This document shows positions 17,235 to 26,708 of a DNA stretch of 64,000 bases, in pieces. The notes under the pieces were generated by a model. The model had not been told where the DNA came from. It ran no database searches and saw only the letters and a program-made list of their open reading frames with translations. The position numbers and the translations under genes are program-made. Within the stretch, counting starts at the first letter, position 1. Each line of letters starts with the position of its first letter. The stretch is from assembly GCF_019670005.1 (NCBI RefSeq), contig NZ_AP019783.1, positions 3,250,150-3,314,149 on the forward strand, written 5' to 3'. This DNA comes from Methylomagnum ishizawai (lineage in GTDB: Bacteria; Pseudomonadota; Gammaproteobacteria; Methylococcales; Methylococcaceae).

Positions 17235-19171
17235 ATAGCTTGCTGGTGGCTTGCCAATTCCTGCCCTTGCTGGGTTGGCTGCTGATTTTCATCCTGGGCG
17301 GCAGCGAACGGCGGGTCGCCAATATCAGTTTCTGGGCCACCCACGCCATGGGCGCGGCGATCCTGGGGCTGTTGGCGACCTGGGCCTTCGAGGGCTTCCC
17401 GGCCTACGAATACCTGTGGGTCACGCTGTACGAACAGGCCGAATACCATTTCCATATCCTGTTCTACCTGGACAAGGTGGGCGCGGCCTATTTGTTCTGC
17501 ACCTGGGTGATTTTCTCGGTCATCGTGCGTTATTGCCGGTATTACCTGCACCGCGAGTTGGGATACAAGCGCTTCTTCCTGACCATCTTCGGCTTCGTGT
17601 TCGGGCTGAACATGGTGATTTTGTCGGGTTCGCTGGATATGTTGTTCGCGGGCTGGGAAATCGTCGGCATCGCCTCGTTCCTCTTGATCGCGTTCTACCG
17701 GCACCGGGCGCAGCCGATCCGCAATGCCTTGCGGGCCTATACCGTCTACCGTTTCTGCGACCTGGGGCTGTTGCTGGGTGCCCTGCTGATGGATTTGTTC
17801 CTGCACGGCAGCAACCATTTCAGCCAACTGGGCGGGGTCTTCGGCCAGGGCGCGGTGCCGCCGGGCGGGGCTTTGGGCTTGTTCGCGCTGTCGCTGTGCC
17901 TGGTGGTCGCGGCCTCGGGGAAATCGGCCCAGTTCCCGTTCTGCTTCTGGCTGCCCCGCGCCATGGAAGGGCCGACGCCGTCGAGCGCGATTTTCTACGG
18001 AGCCTTGTCGGTGCATCTGGGCGTGTTCCTGCTGCTGCGGACCTTGCCGATCTGGGGCTTCGAGTTCCTGTCGCGGGCGCTGGTGCTGGGCATCGGCCTC
18101 CTGACCGTGATCGTCGCCAGCGTGGCGGAAAAGGCCCAGTCCAATATCAAGGGCCAGATCGCCTACGCCTCCATCGCCCAGGTGGGGTTCATGTTCATGG
18201 AACTGGCGCTGGGGCTGGAATCCCTGGTCTTGCTGCACTTCATGGGCAATACCTTCCTGCGCTGCTATCAACTGCTGGTCTCGCCCTCCATCGTCGCCCA
18301 TTTGCTCAGGGTCGAAGGGGCCGCCGACACCGGCTTCGATATCAAACACAGCGCCTTCGCCCGGCATCTGCCGCGTGCCCTGCGCCACAGCCTGCCCGCG
18401 GCGCTGGAAACCACCCTGCAAGTCCTGGCCCTACAGGAGTTCAACCTGGAAACCGGGGTGAGGGCCGTGCTGTGGGAACCTTTGAAACGGGCGGGCGCGG
18501 CGGTCAACGCCATCGATCCCTGGCATAAGCTGGGCATGGCCTTGGCGGTCGTCGGCGTGGGTTGGCTGGGTTTCGAGGGCGGCATCCTGCCCCGGTCCTA
18601 TCTGGCGATCCCGGCGGCGCTGGCGATGCTGATCGCTTCACTGGGCGCGTTCGCGGAAAAGCGCGATGTGTTCCGGGTGTGGAACCGGGTGGGTTTCAGC
18701 GGGCTGTTGAGCGGCGGCGTGGCCTGGCTGGCGGGCGACAACGCCACCGGCCATGTCGAGCTATTCCTGAGCGGTATCCTACCGGCCTGGTTCCTGGGAT
18801 TGGGGCTCATGGCCCTGCTGCTCAAGGGCGACGACTTCGCCGCCGCGCCCTATGCCTACCGGGCCATGGCCGAGCGCAAGCCCGCGCTGTCGAGCCTGTT
18901 GTTCCTGTGCTTCCTGGGACTGGTCAGCTTCCCGGTCACGCCCGCCTTCATCGGCGAGGATTTGCTGCTCTACCATGTCACCGAGCATTTCCCCTGGCTG
19001 GTGGCCTTGATCGCGTTCTCGTTCGTGCTGAACGGCATCGCGGCGGCGGGCGTGTTCCAGCGGCTGTGCCTGGGCAGGCCGGTCGAGGTACGCGACCCGG
19101 CGGCGGGCAGCGAACCGGTGGCGGTTTGGCGACCGGGCTTGGCCGGAACCGGTTTCCTCCCGGAAAAATAA
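17231..19171 (+). CDS. dabB: DabB, proton-conducting NuoL-like membrane subunit of the DAB carbon transporter
   Basis: DabB resembles the antiporter-like subunits of complex I (proton-conducting transporter family) and supplies the ion gradient to DabA. The 646-residue product has more than a dozen hydrophobic segments and the family core AGWEIVGIASFLLIAFYRHR, KSAQFPFCFWLPRAMEGPTPSSAIFYGALSVHLG (with the key Lys), and KAQSNIKGQIAYASIAQVGFMF. It is longer than many DabB proteins; the extra part is the C-terminal third with several more membrane helices from about residue 425. Translation is coupled to dabA by a 4-base overlap. A strong terminator follows at 19198. Confidence 0.9.
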   Translation: MNSLLVACQFLPLLGWLLIFILGGSERRVANISFWATHAMGAAILGLLATWAFEGFPAYEYLWVTLYEQAEYHFHILFYLDKVGAAYLFCTWVIFSVIVRYCRYYLHRELGYKRFFLTIFGFVFGLNMVILSGSLDMLFAGWEIVGIASFLLIAFYRHRAQPIRNALRAYTVYRFCDLGLLLGALLMDLFLHGSNHFSQLGGVFGQGAVPPGGALGLFALSLCLVVAASGKSAQFPFCFWLPRAMEGPTPSSAIFYGALSVHLGVFLLLRTLPIWGFEFLSRALVLGIGLLTVIVASVAEKAQSNIKGQIAYASIAQVGFMFMELALGLESLVLLHFMGNTFLRCYQLLVSPSIVAHLLRVEGAADTGFDIKHSAFARHLPRALRHSLPAALETTLQVLALQEFNLETGVRAVLWEPLKRAGAAVNAIDPWHKLGMALAVVGVGWLGFEGGILPRSYLAIPAALAMLIASLGAFAEKRDVFRVWNRVGFSGLLSGGVAWLAGDNATGHVELFLSGILPAWFLGLGLMALLLKGDDFAAAPYAYRAMAERKPALSSLLFLCFLGLVSFPVTPAFIGEDLLLYHVTEHFPWLVALIAFSFVLNGIAAAGVFQRLCLGRPVEVRDPAAGSEPVAVWRPGLAGTGFLPEK

Positions 19172-19197
19172 GCGTCCCCGCCCGCCCTCCATCCAAA

Positions 19198-19228
19198 GCC
19201 AAAGCCGGCCACCCGGCTTTGGCTTTTT
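19198..19228 (+). terminator. Rho-independent terminator after dabAB
   Basis: A perfect 11-bp stem GCCAAAGCCGG/CCGGCTTTGGC with a 4-base loop is followed by five T residues. It closes the dabAB transcript 26 bases past the dabB stop and lies before the convergent polA end. Confidence 0.9.
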
Positions 19229-19250
19229 CATGGCCCGGAGTGGCATGCGC

Positions 19251-21974
19251 TCAATGCGCCTCGTCCCAATTCCCGCCCACGCCCACCTCCACCAATAACG
19301 GCACCGCCAACTCCGCCGCCGCGCACATCAAGGCCCGGATTTCGGCGGAAGCCCGCGCCACCCCGTCTTCCCGCGCCTCGAACACCAGTTCGTCGTGGAC
19401 CTGCATGATCATCTTGACCGCGCCGGGTTCGGACTGGCCTTGGATCCAGCCATCCACCGCGATCATCGCCCGCTTGATGATGTCCGCCGCCGTACCCTGC
19501 ATGGGCGCGTTGATGGCGGTGCGCTCGGCATATTGGCGGCGCTGGGCGTTGCGGGAATCGATCTCCGGGATATAGAGCCTGCGCCCGAACAGGGTTTCCA
19601 CGTAGCCGTTGGCCTTGGCGGATTCGCGGGTCTGGTCCATGAAGGCTTTGACGCCGGGATAGCGCCGGAAATAGGCGTCGATATAGGCCTGGGCCAAACC
19701 CCGCTCGATGCCCAATTGCTGGGCGAGGCCGAAAGCCGACATGCCATAGATCAAGCCGAAATTGATGGCCTTGGCCGAACGGCGCTGGTCCTGGGTCACT
19801 TGGTCGGGGGCCACGCCGAACACCTCGGCGGCGGTGTGGCGGTGGACATCGGCGTTGTCGGCGAAGGCGGCGCAGAGGTTCGGGTCGCCCGAAAAATGGG
19901 CCATGATCCGTAGCTCGATCTGGGAATAATCCGCCGCCACGATGCGGTAACCGTCCGGGGCCACGAAAGCCTGGCGGATACGGCGGCCTTCCTCGGTGCG
20001 GACCGGGATGTTCTGCAAATTGGGGTCGGACGACGACAACCGCCCGGTCGCCGCCACGGCTTGGTGATACGAGGTATGCACCCGGCCCGTGCCAGGGTCG
20101 ATCATCTGCGGCAGCTTGTCGGTGTAGGTGGATTTCAGCTTGGCGACCGAGCGGTGGTCGAGGATCAAGCGTGGCAGTTCATAACCGTCGTCGGCCAGTT
20201 CGGCCAGCACCGATTCATCGGTCGAGGGCTGGCCTTTGGGGGTTTTCTTGAGGACCGGCAGATTCTGCTTATCGTAGAGGATGGCCTGGATTTGCTTGGG
20301 CGAACCCAGGTTGAACGGCTGGCCGGCGGCGGCATGGGCTTCCCGTTCGATCTCGGCCATGCGCCGTTCCAACTCGCGGCTTTGTTCGCCCAGCTTGAAC
20401 ACATCCACCAAGACCCCGGTCCGCTCGATCCGCGACAACACCGGCACCAGCGGGATTTCCACGCTTTCATACAGGCCGCGCAGGCGGTCCTTGGCTTGGA
20501 CCAGGGGCCACAAATGTCGATGCAGGCGCAAGGTGATATCGGCGTCCTCGGCGGCGTAGCGCGCGGCTTCCTCGATGCCGACCTGCTCGAACGGGATTTG
20601 CTTGGCTCCTTTGCCGGCCACGTCCTCGTAGCCGATGGTGTGGTACTGGAGATAATGCAAGGCCAGGGAATCCATATCGTGGCGGCTGGCGGTGCTGTCC
20701 AGCACATAGGATTGCAACATGGTGTCGTGGCGGATGCCTTTGAGGGCGATGCCATGGTTGACCAGCACATTGGCGTCGTATTTGAGGTTCTGGCCCAGCT
20801 TGGCGCGACCGGGGTCTTCCAGCAGGGGCTTGAACCGTGCCAGCACGGCGGCGCGGTCGAGTTGGTCGGGAGCGCCGGGATAGTTGTGGGCCAGGGGCAC
20901 ATAGGCCGCGTGGCCCGGTTCCACCGCGAACGATAGCCCGACGATCTCGGCCCGCATGTAATCGAGGCTGGTGGTTTCGGTGTCGAAGGCGAACAGTTCG
21001 GCTTGCTGCAAACGGTCCAGCCACGTCTCCAGGTCGGCCTCGGTCAGTACCGTTTCATAGCGGGCTTCGCTCCGGGCGGCTTGTGGCTTGGCTTGCGGCG
21101 GCGGGGCGTCGCCGCCCGCGTCCAGTTGCTTGAGCCAGGCATTGAATTCCAATTGCACCAGCAATCCGCGCAGGACGGCGCGGTCGGGTTCGGCGCAGAC
21201 CAAATCATCCGGCCCCAGGTCCAGCGGCACATCGCAGCGGAGGGTGGCGAGTTGGCGCGAGAGCGGAATCTTATCCAGCGCGGCCCGGAGGTTCTCGCCG
21301 ACCTTGCCGGAAATGGCTGTGGCGTTCTCGATCAGGGCATCGAGCGAGCCATATTGCCGCAACCACTTGGCGGCGGTTTTCGGCCCAACCTTGTCCACGC
21401 CGGGGATGTTGTCCGCGCTGTCGCCGACCAGGGCCAGATAATCGACGATGCATTCCGGCGGCACCCCGAACTTCTCGATCACACCCGCGCGGTCCAGGGC
21501 CTTGTCGAACATGGTGTTTTCCAGTGTCACCCGGTCGCAGACCAATTGCGCCATGTCCTTGTCGCCGGTCGAAATCACCACCCGATAACCCAGCGCGGCG
21601 GCCTGGGTCGCCAGCGTGCCGATCACATCGTCGGCCTCCACCCCGGTTTCCACCAACAGCGGCAATCCCATGGCCCGGATGATGGCCCGCAAGGGTTCGA
21701 CCTGGGCGCGGAGTTCGTCCGGCATCGGCGGGCGGTGGGCCTTGTAATGCTCGAACAACTCGTCGCGGAAGGTCTTCCCCGGCGCGTCGAACACCACGCC
21801 GATATGGCGGGTGGCGTGGGTGGCGACCAGTTTCCTGAGCATATTGGCGACGCCCAGCACCGCGCCGGTGGGCTGGCCCTTGGAATTGGTCAGGGGCGGC
21901 AGGGCGTGGAAGGCGCGGTACAGGAAGGAGGAGCCATCGACCAGGACCAGGGTTTTGGGGGTGGTTGCGGACAT
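19251..21974 (-). CDS. polA: DNA polymerase I
   Basis: PolA fills gaps in repair and removes Okazaki primers. The 907-residue protein has all three domains: N-terminal 5'-3' exonuclease (LVDGSSFLYRAFHALPP; GVEADDVIGTLA; STGDKDMAQLV), the 3'-5' proofreading domain with intact acidic residues (FAFDTETTSLDYM; YAAEDADITLRLH) and the polymerase domain with AADYSQIELRIMAHFS, RRSAKAINFGLIYGMSAFGL and MQVHDELVFEA. The length is usual. The ATG at 21974 is preceded by a run of G/A (GGGTGTTCGG region). It is divergent from the phospholipase gene. Confidence 0.97.
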   Translation of the reverse strand: MSATTPKTLVLVDGSSFLYRAFHALPPLTNSKGQPTGAVLGVANMLRKLVATHATRHIGVVFDAPGKTFRDELFEHYKAHRPPMPDELRAQVEPLRAIIRAMGLPLLVETGVEADDVIGTLATQAAALGYRVVISTGDKDMAQLVCDRVTLENTMFDKALDRAGVIEKFGVPPECIVDYLALVGDSADNIPGVDKVGPKTAAKWLRQYGSLDALIENATAISGKVGENLRAALDKIPLSRQLATLRCDVPLDLGPDDLVCAEPDRAVLRGLLVQLEFNAWLKQLDAGGDAPPPQAKPQAARSEARYETVLTEADLETWLDRLQQAELFAFDTETTSLDYMRAEIVGLSFAVEPGHAAYVPLAHNYPGAPDQLDRAAVLARFKPLLEDPGRAKLGQNLKYDANVLVNHGIALKGIRHDTMLQSYVLDSTASRHDMDSLALHYLQYHTIGYEDVAGKGAKQIPFEQVGIEEAARYAAEDADITLRLHRHLWPLVQAKDRLRGLYESVEIPLVPVLSRIERTGVLVDVFKLGEQSRELERRMAEIEREAHAAAGQPFNLGSPKQIQAILYDKQNLPVLKKTPKGQPSTDESVLAELADDGYELPRLILDHRSVAKLKSTYTDKLPQMIDPGTGRVHTSYHQAVAATGRLSSSDPNLQNIPVRTEEGRRIRQAFVAPDGYRIVAADYSQIELRIMAHFSGDPNLCAAFADNADVHRHTAAEVFGVAPDQVTQDQRRSAKAINFGLIYGMSAFGLAQQLGIERGLAQAYIDAYFRRYPGVKAFMDQTRESAKANGYVETLFGRRLYIPEIDSRNAQRRQYAERTAINAPMQGTAADIIKRAMIAVDGWIQGQSEPGAVKMIMQVHDELVFEAREDGVARASAEIRALMCAAAELAVPLLVEVGVGGNWDEAH

Positions 21975-22152
21975 GGAGGGTGTTCGGGGAAGGATGGATG
22001 GAAAGGCGGGATTTTAGCAGTCCGCCGGGTCCTGGGCGGCGCGGATCGCCCTGCCATCATCGCATAACCGTTCCTACATCGACCTGACATACCGCCTTGT
22101 TAGCTTGCGCGGCGTTTTTATCCGCCAATCCCTTAACGAGGCCAATACCGCC

Positions 22153-24270
22153 ATGTCACAATTCGACCGTCGCGACTTCTTGAAAATCATGGGCTTGGGT
22201 GCCACAAGCTCGATGCTCCCGGATAATATCGCCCGCGCCCTGGAAATCCCGGCCTCCAGCCCCACCGGCACCATCAAGGATGTCCAGCACATCGTCATCC
22301 TGACCCAGGAAAACCGCTCCTTCGACCATTATTTCGGCGTGCTGCGCGGCGTGCGCGGCTTCAACGACCCCCGCGCCGCGAAGCTGCCCAATGGCAAGCC
22401 GGTCTGGGTCCAACCCAATGGCGCGGGCGAACTGCTGCCGTTCCGGCCCGATGTGGAGAGCGTGGGCCAGATGTTCCTGAGCGACCCGCCGCATAGCTGG
22501 AACAACACCCATGGCGCGTGGAACTGGGGCAAGTACAACGACTGGATCGCCAACAAGGGCCAGGTCGCCATGACCTACCACACCCGCAAGGATATCCCCT
22601 ACCACTACGCCCTGGCCGACGCCTTCACCGTGTGCGACGCCTATTACTGCTCGGTGATGGGCGGCACCGACACCAACCGCTACCACCTGTGGACCGGCTG
22701 GTGCGGCAACGACGGCCAAGGCGGCGGCCCGGTGATCTTCAACGACGAGGCGGGCTACGCCTGGCACACCTTCCCGGAACGCCTGCAAAGCGCGGGCATC
22801 ACCTGGAAGGTCTACCAGGACATCGGCGACGGACTCAACGCCGACAATGGCAACTGGTGGGGCTGGACCGGCGACGCCTTCATCGGCAACTACGGCGATA
22901 ATTCCCTGTTGTACTTCCACCAGTACCAGAACGCCCAACCCGGCGACCCGCTCTACGACAACGCCCGCACCGGCACCGAGATCAAAGCCCAGGGCCGCGA
23001 CCCGCACAAGCTGCTGGAAGATTTCCGCGCCGACGTGCTGAACGGCACCCTGCCGCAAATTTCCTATATCGCCGCGCCCGAAGCCTATACCGAACATCCG
23101 AACTGGCCGGCCAACTGGGGCGCTTGGTATGTATCCCAAGTCATGGACGCCTTGGTCGCCAACCCCGAGGTGTGGAGCAAAACCGTCCTGTTCATCAATT
23201 TCGACGAGGAAGGCGGCTTCTTCGACCATATGGTCCCGCCCACCCCGCCGATGGACGTCACCCAAGGCGGTTCGACGGTCGATACCCTCAATGAAATCTA
23301 TCCGGGCAATCCGCAAGACCCCCGCCAGCCGGTGCCCGCCCCCTATGGACTCGGCATCCGCGTGCCGATGCTGGTGGTGTCGCCCTGGAGCAAGGGCGGC
23401 TGGGTGAATTCGCAGGTGTTCGACCACACCTCGGTGATCCACTTCATCGAGGCGCGTTTCGGCGACGAGCATCCCGGCTTGGCCGAAACCAATATCACCC
23501 CGTGGCGGCGGGCGGTGGTGGGCGACCTCACCAGCGCCTTCGATTTCTCCAAGGCCAACGCCCGCAAGGTCAAACTACCCAAGGCGGCGTCCTATCTGCC
23601 CACCGACTTGGTCCCCCATCCCAACGATCCGTTGGTGCCGCCCACCCTGCCACTGATGCCGCACCAGGAAACCGGCGTGCGTCCGGCCCGCGCCCTGCCC
23701 TACGCCCTGCACGCCCACGGCAGCGTGCAGACCGCGAAGAAATCCTTCGCCATCGACTTCGACAACATCGGCCAGGCCACCGCCGTGTTCCAGGTCCGCT
23801 CGGGCCATGAACTGGACGCACCCCGTTGCTACACAGTGGAACCGGGCAAGCAGCTCGAAGGCGTCTGGAACATCGCCGCGGGCGGCACCACCGAATACGA
23901 CCTGTCGGTCTACGGTCCCAATGGCTTCTACCGGGGCTTCAAGGGCGGGGTCGAGGGCCATGGCCGGGCCAACCTGGACGTGCAAGCGAGCTACGACGAA
24001 CAGAAGGCCAATATCGCGCTGACCATCGTCAACCTGACCGGGCGCAAGCTGCGGGTATCGGTCCTGGACCAATACACCGGCAAGGTCTTCCAAAAGGCGA
24101 TTCCGGCCCTGGAAGCGGTATCGCGCTCCTGGTCGCTGCGCGGCCAATATGGCTGGTATGACTTGGTGGTCACGGTGGCCGAGGACGCCGGTTTCGAGTA
24201 CCACCTGGCCGGCCATGTCGAAAACGGCAAGGACAGCATCTCCGATCCGGCCATGGGCGGGCTGATCTAA
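22153..24270 (+). CDS. Phosphocholine-specific phospholipase C, Tat-exported
   Basis: The 705-residue enzyme belongs to the bacterial phosphoesterase/phospholipase C family that hydrolyses phosphatidylcholine and sphingomyelin-type lipids. It starts MSQFDRRDFLKIMGLGATSS, a twin-arginine signal (RRDFLK), so it is exported folded. The catalytic start VILTQENRSFDHYFGVLRG, GTDTNRYHLWTG, INFDEEGGFFDHMVPP and FDHTSVIHFIEARFG are all present and carry the metal-binding residues of the family. The C-terminal region from about residue 510 holds the two beta domains usual in this group. The start is the ATG at 22153; upstream codons are not signal-like. PlcN versus PlcH subtype cannot be decided. Confidence 0.9.
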   Translation: MSQFDRRDFLKIMGLGATSSMLPDNIARALEIPASSPTGTIKDVQHIVILTQENRSFDHYFGVLRGVRGFNDPRAAKLPNGKPVWVQPNGAGELLPFRPDVESVGQMFLSDPPHSWNNTHGAWNWGKYNDWIANKGQVAMTYHTRKDIPYHYALADAFTVCDAYYCSVMGGTDTNRYHLWTGWCGNDGQGGGPVIFNDEAGYAWHTFPERLQSAGITWKVYQDIGDGLNADNGNWWGWTGDAFIGNYGDNSLLYFHQYQNAQPGDPLYDNARTGTEIKAQGRDPHKLLEDFRADVLNGTLPQISYIAAPEAYTEHPNWPANWGAWYVSQVMDALVANPEVWSKTVLFINFDEEGGFFDHMVPPTPPMDVTQGGSTVDTLNEIYPGNPQDPRQPVPAPYGLGIRVPMLVVSPWSKGGWVNSQVFDHTSVIHFIEARFGDEHPGLAETNITPWRRAVVGDLTSAFDFSKANARKVKLPKAASYLPTDLVPHPNDPLVPPTLPLMPHQETGVRPARALPYALHAHGSVQTAKKSFAIDFDNIGQATAVFQVRSGHELDAPRCYTVEPGKQLEGVWNIAAGGTTEYDLSVYGPNGFYRGFKGGVEGHGRANLDVQASYDEQKANIALTIVNLTGRKLRVSVLDQYTGKVFQKAIPALEAVSRSWSLRGQYGWYDLVVTVAEDAGFEYHLAGHVENGKDSISDPAMGGLI

Positions 24271-24313
24271 CCCCCCGGCGCGGAGGCGCGGCTCCCCGCG
24301 CCTCCGGCATGAA

Positions 24314-24354
24314 AAAGCCGCCCACGGCTGGACCATGGGCGGCTTTGTTTTCTT
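24314..24354. terminator. Bidirectional terminator between the phospholipase C and cytochrome genes
   Basis: The 11-bp perfect stem AAAGCCGCCCA/TGGGCGGCTTT is followed on the plus strand by TTTGTTTTCTT and preceded by an A run, so it can end both convergent transcripts. A second GC-rich hairpin (GGAGGCGCGG/CCGCGCCTCC) sits just before it at about 24281-24305. Confidence 0.85.
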
Positions 24355-24368
24355 CTCCCCGTCACGGC

Positions 24369-25205
24369 CTAACGCTTGGGCTCGATCTTGTGCCCCGCCA
24401 TCGCCTTGAGATAGGCCAAAACCTCCTGGATGATCGCCCCGCGGTTCTGGATGCCGGGATAGAAACCCACCATCTTGCTGTTATACCTGACCGATTGCGG
24501 GTCGGCGATGAAGCGGGCCAGCCAATCCGGCTGCCAGTATTCGGTGGCGCTGACCGGATAATTGAGTTCCGGGCCGATCTGTCCACCTTCGCCGTTCACG
24601 CTATGGCACTTGCCGCAGTGTTGCAGGAAGGCGGTGAAGCCCCGGTTGGCCTGCTCGGAAGCATCGGCGGGCGGCGCGGCGCGGGGGAATTCGCGCTCCA
24701 GCCGGGTGAGTTCGATGCGGGCCAGTTGCCAGGGCCAGCTCAGCCAGGCGTCGGTCTTGGCGGCGGGGTCGGCCTGGACATCCCAGACCAGCCAGTACGG
24801 GCCGGGTTGGACGCTCGCGCCGGGCGTGGGCTGGATCGGCGCGAACCCCGGCTTGCCCGCCTCGCCATAGGCCACCAAGCCGTGATGGGCCAGGATGGTC
24901 TCGCGCGGAATCAACGGGGCATAGCCGTCTTCGGTGCCGAACTTCACCAGATCGTAGCGCCGCCAGTCCGGGCCGAAACCCAGGTTCAATAGCTCCACGA
25001 GGTCGGCCCCTTGGTAGGTCGCGGGCTGGCCGTTGGCGATGTTCTGGGTGGCGAGGGCTTTGGCGGGCAGGGCTTTGAGCAGTTCGTCCTGGGCGATGCG
25101 CTTGACCTCCTTGCCCTCGACCAGGAACGAGAGATCGGCGGCATGGCTGGACTGGACGGCAAGGCAGGCGAGGAGCAGGATCGAACCCAGTTTGATGGCG
25201 GACAT
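24369..25205 (-). CDS. Periplasmic c-type cytochrome with an N-terminal sulfite-oxidase-fold-like domain
   Basis: The 278-residue protein has a signal peptide (MSAIKLGSILLLACLAVQSSHA, cleavage after residue 22). Residues 24-130 resemble the oxidoreductase molybdopterin-binding fold: YQGADLVELLNLG followed by VKFGTEDGYAPLIPRETI. No Mo-ligating cysteine is present there, so cofactor binding is doubtful. A single heme c site, CGKCH, is at 197-201 with a probable distal Met at 245 (NSKMVGFYP). It ends in EVLAYLKAMAGHKI, the usual cytochrome c terminal helix. The electron partner is not visible in the neighbourhood. The start is the ATG at 25205, preceded by GGAGG. Confidence 0.8.
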   Translation of the reverse strand: MSAIKLGSILLLACLAVQSSHAADLSFLVEGKEVKRIAQDELLKALPAKALATQNIANGQPATYQGADLVELLNLGFGPDWRRYDLVKFGTEDGYAPLIPRETILAHHGLVAYGEAGKPGFAPIQPTPGASVQPGPYWLVWDVQADPAAKTDAWLSWPWQLARIELTRLEREFPRAAPPADASEQANRGFTAFLQHCGKCHSVNGEGGQIGPELNYPVSATEYWQPDWLARFIADPQSVRYNSKMVGFYPGIQNRGAIIQEVLAYLKAMAGHKIEPKR

Positions 25206-25224
25206 GGCGACCTCCGGCATGGGA

Positions 25225-25481
25225 TTAAGGGGAGACCGGCAGCCAATATTCCGGGATGCCGGTCTGGGCGTATTCACGGCGCTTGGTGTCGCGGTCGCGC
25301 TTGGGATCGTCGGGACTCACGACCTCCATCACCAGATCGGCCCCGCGCCAGTAGGTGGCCTGCCGCCGGGCAAATCCAGGTATTCCTCCTCGCTCCAACC
25401 CCCTTGGGGCGGGAACAAGCGGGCCACGTCCCAGGCGGGTTCGGGGCTGTCCGGCAGGGTCTTGAGGGCGGCGCAACCCAT
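25225..25481 (-). pseudogene. Degenerate Uma2-family (DUF820) nuclease gene
   Basis: The start MGCAALKTLPDSPEPAWDV... GWSEEEYLDLPG in one frame is the N-terminal part of a Uma2-family protein. A different frame continues with RGADLVMEVVSPDDPKRD and KRREYAQTGIPEYW, which is the family's nuclease core and lacks about 80 residues in between. The product also stops right after EYW, without the usual VDP and C-terminal strands. So one internal deletion with a frameshift plus a truncated end is seen. It lies between the cytochrome and lptF. The rest of the nuclease fold is missing, so it is surely not functional. Confidence 0.75.
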
Positions 25482-25568
25482 GTCGGCCTCCTTATGGGTG
25501 GATGGGGCAGAGTCTACACCAGTAAAATCACGCTTCCATCCCCATCCCGCCGCCGCATTCCCAACCGC

Positions 25569-26708
25569 ATGAATCCACAAGCCTCCACCGCGCCCGCCCC
25601 CCAAGGCCGCCGCCCCCTGTTCGCGGTGATCGACCGCATGGTCGCCTCCGAACTCGCCAAGACCCTGGGCGCCATCCTGCTGGTGCTGGTGGTCATCATC
25701 GTCAGCCGCAAATTCCTCAATATCCTCGCCAAGGCCATCGAGGGCGAGGTCTCGGGCGACACCTTGTTCCAACTGCTGGGACTCAAGACCCTCAGCGCCA
25801 CCGCCGTGCTGCTGCCGCCCGCCACCTTCATGGCGATCCTGACCGTGATCGGCCGCATGTACCGCGACCACGAAATGGCGATCCTGGCCTCGGCCGGCGT
25901 CGGGGCTTGGCGCTTGTACCGGGCCTTGGCCTGGATGGCGGTGCCGGTGTTCCTGCTGTCGGGCTATTTGGCGCTGGACGTGATGCCCTGGAGCGAGCAA
26001 AAAGCCCAGGCCCTGATGAAGAAGGACGAGGAAAGCGCCGATATCCGCGGCATCAAGCCGGGGCGCTTCAACGAATTCAGTTCCGGCGACACGGTGCTAT
26101 ACGCCGAGGACATGGACGAGAACAACCTCATGACCAATATGTTCGTCCAGCGCCGCCTGGACAATGGCACCGAAGTCACCATCGCCGACCACGGCCATTT
26201 GCAGCACACCGAACTGGACGAATATTTCGTGGTGCTGAACGACGGACGGCGCTACCAAGGCCGACCCGGCCAGGTCGATTACATCGTCAGCGAGTTCGGG
26301 GAATACGCCGTCAGGATTCCGGGACCGGAGGAGGAAGCGGCGGAACTCAAGCGCGAGGCCAAAAGCACCCTGGAACTGATCCGCGAATGGACCCCCAAGG
26401 AATTGGCGGAACTCCAGAAACGGCTGGCCGTGCCCTTGGGCGTGGTGTTCCTGACCTTGCTGGCGGTGCCGCTGGCGCGGGTCGCGCCCCGCCGCGGGCC
26501 TTATGGCAATGTGTTCACCGCCTTCCTGATCTATGTGGTGTACGAGAACCTCCAGAAGATTTCCCAAGGCATGTTGATGACCGGGAAGATTCCGCTGTGG
26601 TTGAGCTATTCCGGCATCTATGCCTTGCTGACGGCGATCACCCTGGGCTTGTTCCTGAAGAACCTGGGATTCCGCTGGATCGCGCATTTATTCAAGAGGA
26701 GCGCCTGA
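25569..26708 (+). CDS. lptF: LPS export ABC transporter permease LptF
   Basis: LptF and LptG form the inner-membrane permease of the Lpt lipopolysaccharide bridge. The 379-residue protein begins with a polar stretch, then VIDRMVASELAKTLGAILLVLVVII, two further membrane helices (LKTLSATAVLLPPATFMAIL; RALAWMAVPVFLLSGYLALD), a large periplasmic beta-jellyroll region (about 105-265), and three C-terminal helices with LAVPLARVAPRRGPYG. It immediately precedes lptG (stop TGA then ATG), the usual operon. The start is the ATG at 25569; longer in-frame starts run over the Uma2 pseudogene. Confidence 0.93.
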   Translation: MNPQASTAPAPQGRRPLFAVIDRMVASELAKTLGAILLVLVVIIVSRKFLNILAKAIEGEVSGDTLFQLLGLKTLSATAVLLPPATFMAILTVIGRMYRDHEMAILASAGVGAWRLYRALAWMAVPVFLLSGYLALDVMPWSEQKAQALMKKDEESADIRGIKPGRFNEFSSGDTVLYAEDMDENNLMTNMFVQRRLDNGTEVTIADHGHLQHTELDEYFVVLNDGRRYQGRPGQVDYIVSEFGEYAVRIPGPEEEAAELKREAKSTLELIREWTPKELAELQKRLAVPLGVVFLTLLAVPLARVAPRRGPYGNVFTAFLIYVVYENLQKISQGMLMTGKIPLWLSYSGIYALLTAITLGLFLKNLGFRWIAHLFKRSA

